NCBI GenBank assembly: GCA_002401295.1 | Contig: NVSR01000037.1 | Location: forward strand, 8,571 to 22,765 | Length of the DNA: 14,195 bases | Direction of reading: 5' to 3' | Source: SAR324 cluster bacterium | Lineage (GTDB): Bacteria; SAR324; XYD2-FULL-50-16 | In this document: positions 12,659 to 14,195 of the stretch, in pieces | How the letters are laid out: each line of letters begins with the position of its first letter | How positions within the stretch are numbered: position 1 is the first letter of the stretch | Program-made: the position numbers and the translations under genes | Notes under the pieces: model-generated | Databases searched by the model: none | Seen by the model: only the letters and a program-made list of their open reading frames with translations | Told to the model about the DNA's origin: nothing

Positions 12659-14195
12659 TTAGCCATTACCATGTCGACCAAAGACCACATTTTCAAATTC
12701 TTTGGCTAATTCCTTTTCTTTGAGTGTCACTTTATTCGGTGGATGATGAGTATGAATACTATTGGGATTCACCCAATAGTAAACGGTGCTTTTCGTTTGT
12801 GGATTGAGTCTAAACTTCTGTTTCTGGAAAAATTGTTTCAATGTCTGATGCAAGAAAGGAGAATTGAGCATTTTTTCCGACTCTTCATAGTAATCAAAGG
12901 CTCTCTTTTCAATTTCAGGATGGTCAAAAAGATCCACAAACCAGGTTTTCATATTGTCACGGTAAAGAATCGACAGCCTTCCATACTCCAAAAGGTTGAG
13001 GCACATGAAGATATTGGTAATTTCACGTTCCTTATAAATACAATCCCGGTAATCATAATCCTGACTAGGAAAGGCTCGATCAATTTTATCAAATAATCGC
13101 ACCACACTATCCGGTCGAATGAAAGCATATTTGTCGGCCGAGATTTTCCCCACCTTCATATGGGCTACGGAGAATTCCAAATGAGTCCGAGACTCCAAGA
13201 GCGTTCCTCTGCCGGTAATTCCGTAGTAATTATTCTGGATACAGTGAGCAATACCATGCAAAAAAGACTTATGATCAAATAGTTCCACTTCATCTGGAAG
13301 GTGATCCAAGTTTCCGAAAGTATCATATCGACTTTTCTCCAATACTCTCTTCTGCAGAGACTTGAAAAACCATTTTTTATCCCGATAACCAATTTGAAGA
13401 CGCCCACGAGCCTGTTTCAGATGGGATAAAATATCCCGGCGTACGACATTCTCTGGAGGATCAAAGTGCTTTTCATAGTAGTAGTACCAGATTTTAAATT
13501 CATCTTGATTGGATTCATCTTTCCCCGGAAGGACATCCACCAAAGTGCGAACCCGCTCCATTGATCGTTGAAAAAGAAACTTCAGGTCTTTCTCAAACTG
13601 CAACACTGCATTGATTTCCCCAATAAAAATGTGTTCCAAACGCTGTCGACGAGAAGGAGGAAAGGCTTTGGCTAAAAAATCTACCATGAACTGCTCTCGA
13701 TGAGTGGTATACTTTTTATTGGCCCCCGGCTTATTAAAGACATCCGCTACCCGAATATGCAACGCAAATCCTAAGTCTATGATCTGGGAAACCAAGGCAA
13801 TTTCATCGGGATCTTTGATGACTCGACAGGCGGGACCAAAAGCGATTTTCAATGCCTTATAGCGCAGCCACCAAGGATCTGCTAATAAGAGGGGAAATTT
13901 ATCCTCCAGGCTAAACAAAACCTGTAGAGTCACACTGCCGACAGAGTCATCCTCACCGAGCACGTCATTTTCCGCTGCCTCTGCTCCACTCTCCTCTTCC
14001 GCACCAAAGTTATCAAAGAAATCATCATCATCATCATCGTAGTCATCCTCCTCATCGTCATCGTAGTCATCGTCATCATAATCATCGTCATCGTAGTCAT
14101 CCTCATCTTCAACTTTTTGAGTCTTATCTTCTATCAGGTCATCCAACTTTTTTGGATTTTTGATCAATTCGATAATGGAAGTATTGAAACGAGGA
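12659..14195 (-). CDS. hypothetical protein with Asp-rich N-terminal tract, probably 5'-truncated by the window edge
   Basis: The frame runs from the stop at 12659 to the right edge, at least 502 codons after the first possible start, a TTG at 14167. That TTG has no ribosome binding site, and the nine codons before it stay open and read naturally (RFNTSIIE), so the real start is likely beyond the window. Near the N-terminus is an extreme Asp/Tyr tract, then a region rich in charged and aromatic residues with no membrane helices, for example DPWWLRYKALKIAFGPACRV, FLAKAFPPSRRQRLEHIFIG, FKIWYYYYEKHFDPPENVV and HGIAHCIQNNYYGITGRG. It ends with several histidines (SIHTHHPPNK). It looks soluble and cytoplasmic. 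I recognise no domain or family and assign no function. It converges on rnhA. Confidence 0.8.
   Translation of the reverse strand, partial: PRFNTSIIELIKNPKKLDDLIEDKTQKVEDEDDYDDDDYDDDDYDDDEEDDYDDDDDDFFDNFGAEEESGAEAAENDVLGEDDSVGSVTLQVLFSLEDKFPLLLADPWWLRYKALKIAFGPACRVIKDPDEIALVSQIIDLGFALHIRVADVFNKPGANKKYTTHREQFMVDFLAKAFPPSRRQRLEHIFIGEINAVLQFEKDLKFLFQRSMERVRTLVDVLPGKDESNQDEFKIWYYYYEKHFDPPENVVRRDILSHLKQARGRLQIGYRDKKWFFKSLQKRVLEKSRYDTFGNLDHLPDEVELFDHKSFLHGIAHCIQNNYYGITGRGTLLESRTHLEFSVAHMKVGKISADKYAFIRPDSVVRLFDKIDRAFPSQDYDYRDCIYKEREITNIFMCLNLLEYGRLSILYRDNMKTWFVDLFDHPEIEKRAFDYYEESEKMLNSPFLHQTLKQFFQKQKFRLNPQTKSTVYYWVNPNSIHTHHPPNKVTLKEKELAKEFENVVFGRHGNG
13988..14110 (-). repeat. imperfect tandem repeat encoding Asp/Tyr-rich tract
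   Basis: The DNA is a degenerate run of GAT/GAC codons broken by TAC/TAT codons (units of the type Y-D-D-D-D), coding about 40 residues that are mostly Asp and Glu, ending in FFDNFGAEEES. The low complexity makes it prone to length change by slippage. Acidic tracts of this kind can bind basic proteins or metal ions, but nothing here shows which. Confidence 0.85.

Noticed and set aside
13930..14112. Frame-shifted reading of the Asp repeat giving a Met/Thr-rich peptide.
   Set aside because: It is an alternative-frame product of the GAT/GAC repeat within the acidic protein gene.
1..14195. CRISPR arrays, insertion sequences, tRNA or rRNA genes, and defence or toxin-antitoxin modules.
   Set aside because: No spaced direct repeats, transposase motifs, clover-leaf tRNA sequences or known defence proteins were found on either strand.

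Overview
The window looks like chromosomal housekeeping DNA from a low-to-moderate GC, Gram-negative proteobacterium. The ATP synthase operon has two diverged b-type stalk genes (b' then b) followed by delta-alpha-gamma-beta-epsilon, with no a or c subunit gene. That layout is typical of deltaproteobacteria-like lineages. A SAR324-like or other deltaproteobacterial-type host is an inference from operon layout and protein style, not something the sequence proves.

Left third (1-3534), transcribed leftward: ispD, rimO, yebC, ruvC and the first 34 codons of ruvA, separated by 3-40 bases and probably one operon. It combines isoprenoid precursor synthesis (IspD), ribosomal protein S12 methylthiolation (RimO), a YebC/TACO1-family translation or regulatory factor, and Holliday junction processing (RuvC, RuvA). 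ispD has a strong ribosome binding site; rimO and yebC have none obvious.

Divergent region (3535-3825): it holds a perfect TTGACA -35 box for the rightward atp operon, and a 36-codon leftward small ORF of uncertain reality.

Middle (3826-9620), rightward: the ATP synthase genes for b', b, delta, alpha, gamma, beta and epsilon, closed by a strong intrinsic terminator. The epsilon subunit is only 80 residues and lacks the C-terminal helical domain. The a and c membrane subunits must be encoded elsewhere, if this enzyme is complete.

Next, 9621-10158 is an AT-rich stretch with no convincing gene. It contains a possible structured RNA (9644-9756), two perfect palindromes and two inverted repeats leading into a 61-codon gene of phage-like small-protein style. 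Two tiny ORFs with plausible start signals follow, then proA. This ProA resembles the reductase half of P5CS-type enzymes. rnhA follows, encoding RNase HI with an unusual N-terminal extension, and a perfect 12-bp hairpin lies in the proA-rnhA junction.

The right end (12659-14195, leftward) is a large unrecognised protein with a very Asp-rich N-terminal tract. Its reading frame stays open to the window edge.

No CRISPR array, insertion sequence, tRNA, rRNA or clear defence or mobile system is visible. The points most worth a second look are the short epsilon subunit, the small-ORF and structured-leader region at 9640-10505, and the acidic hypothetical protein.
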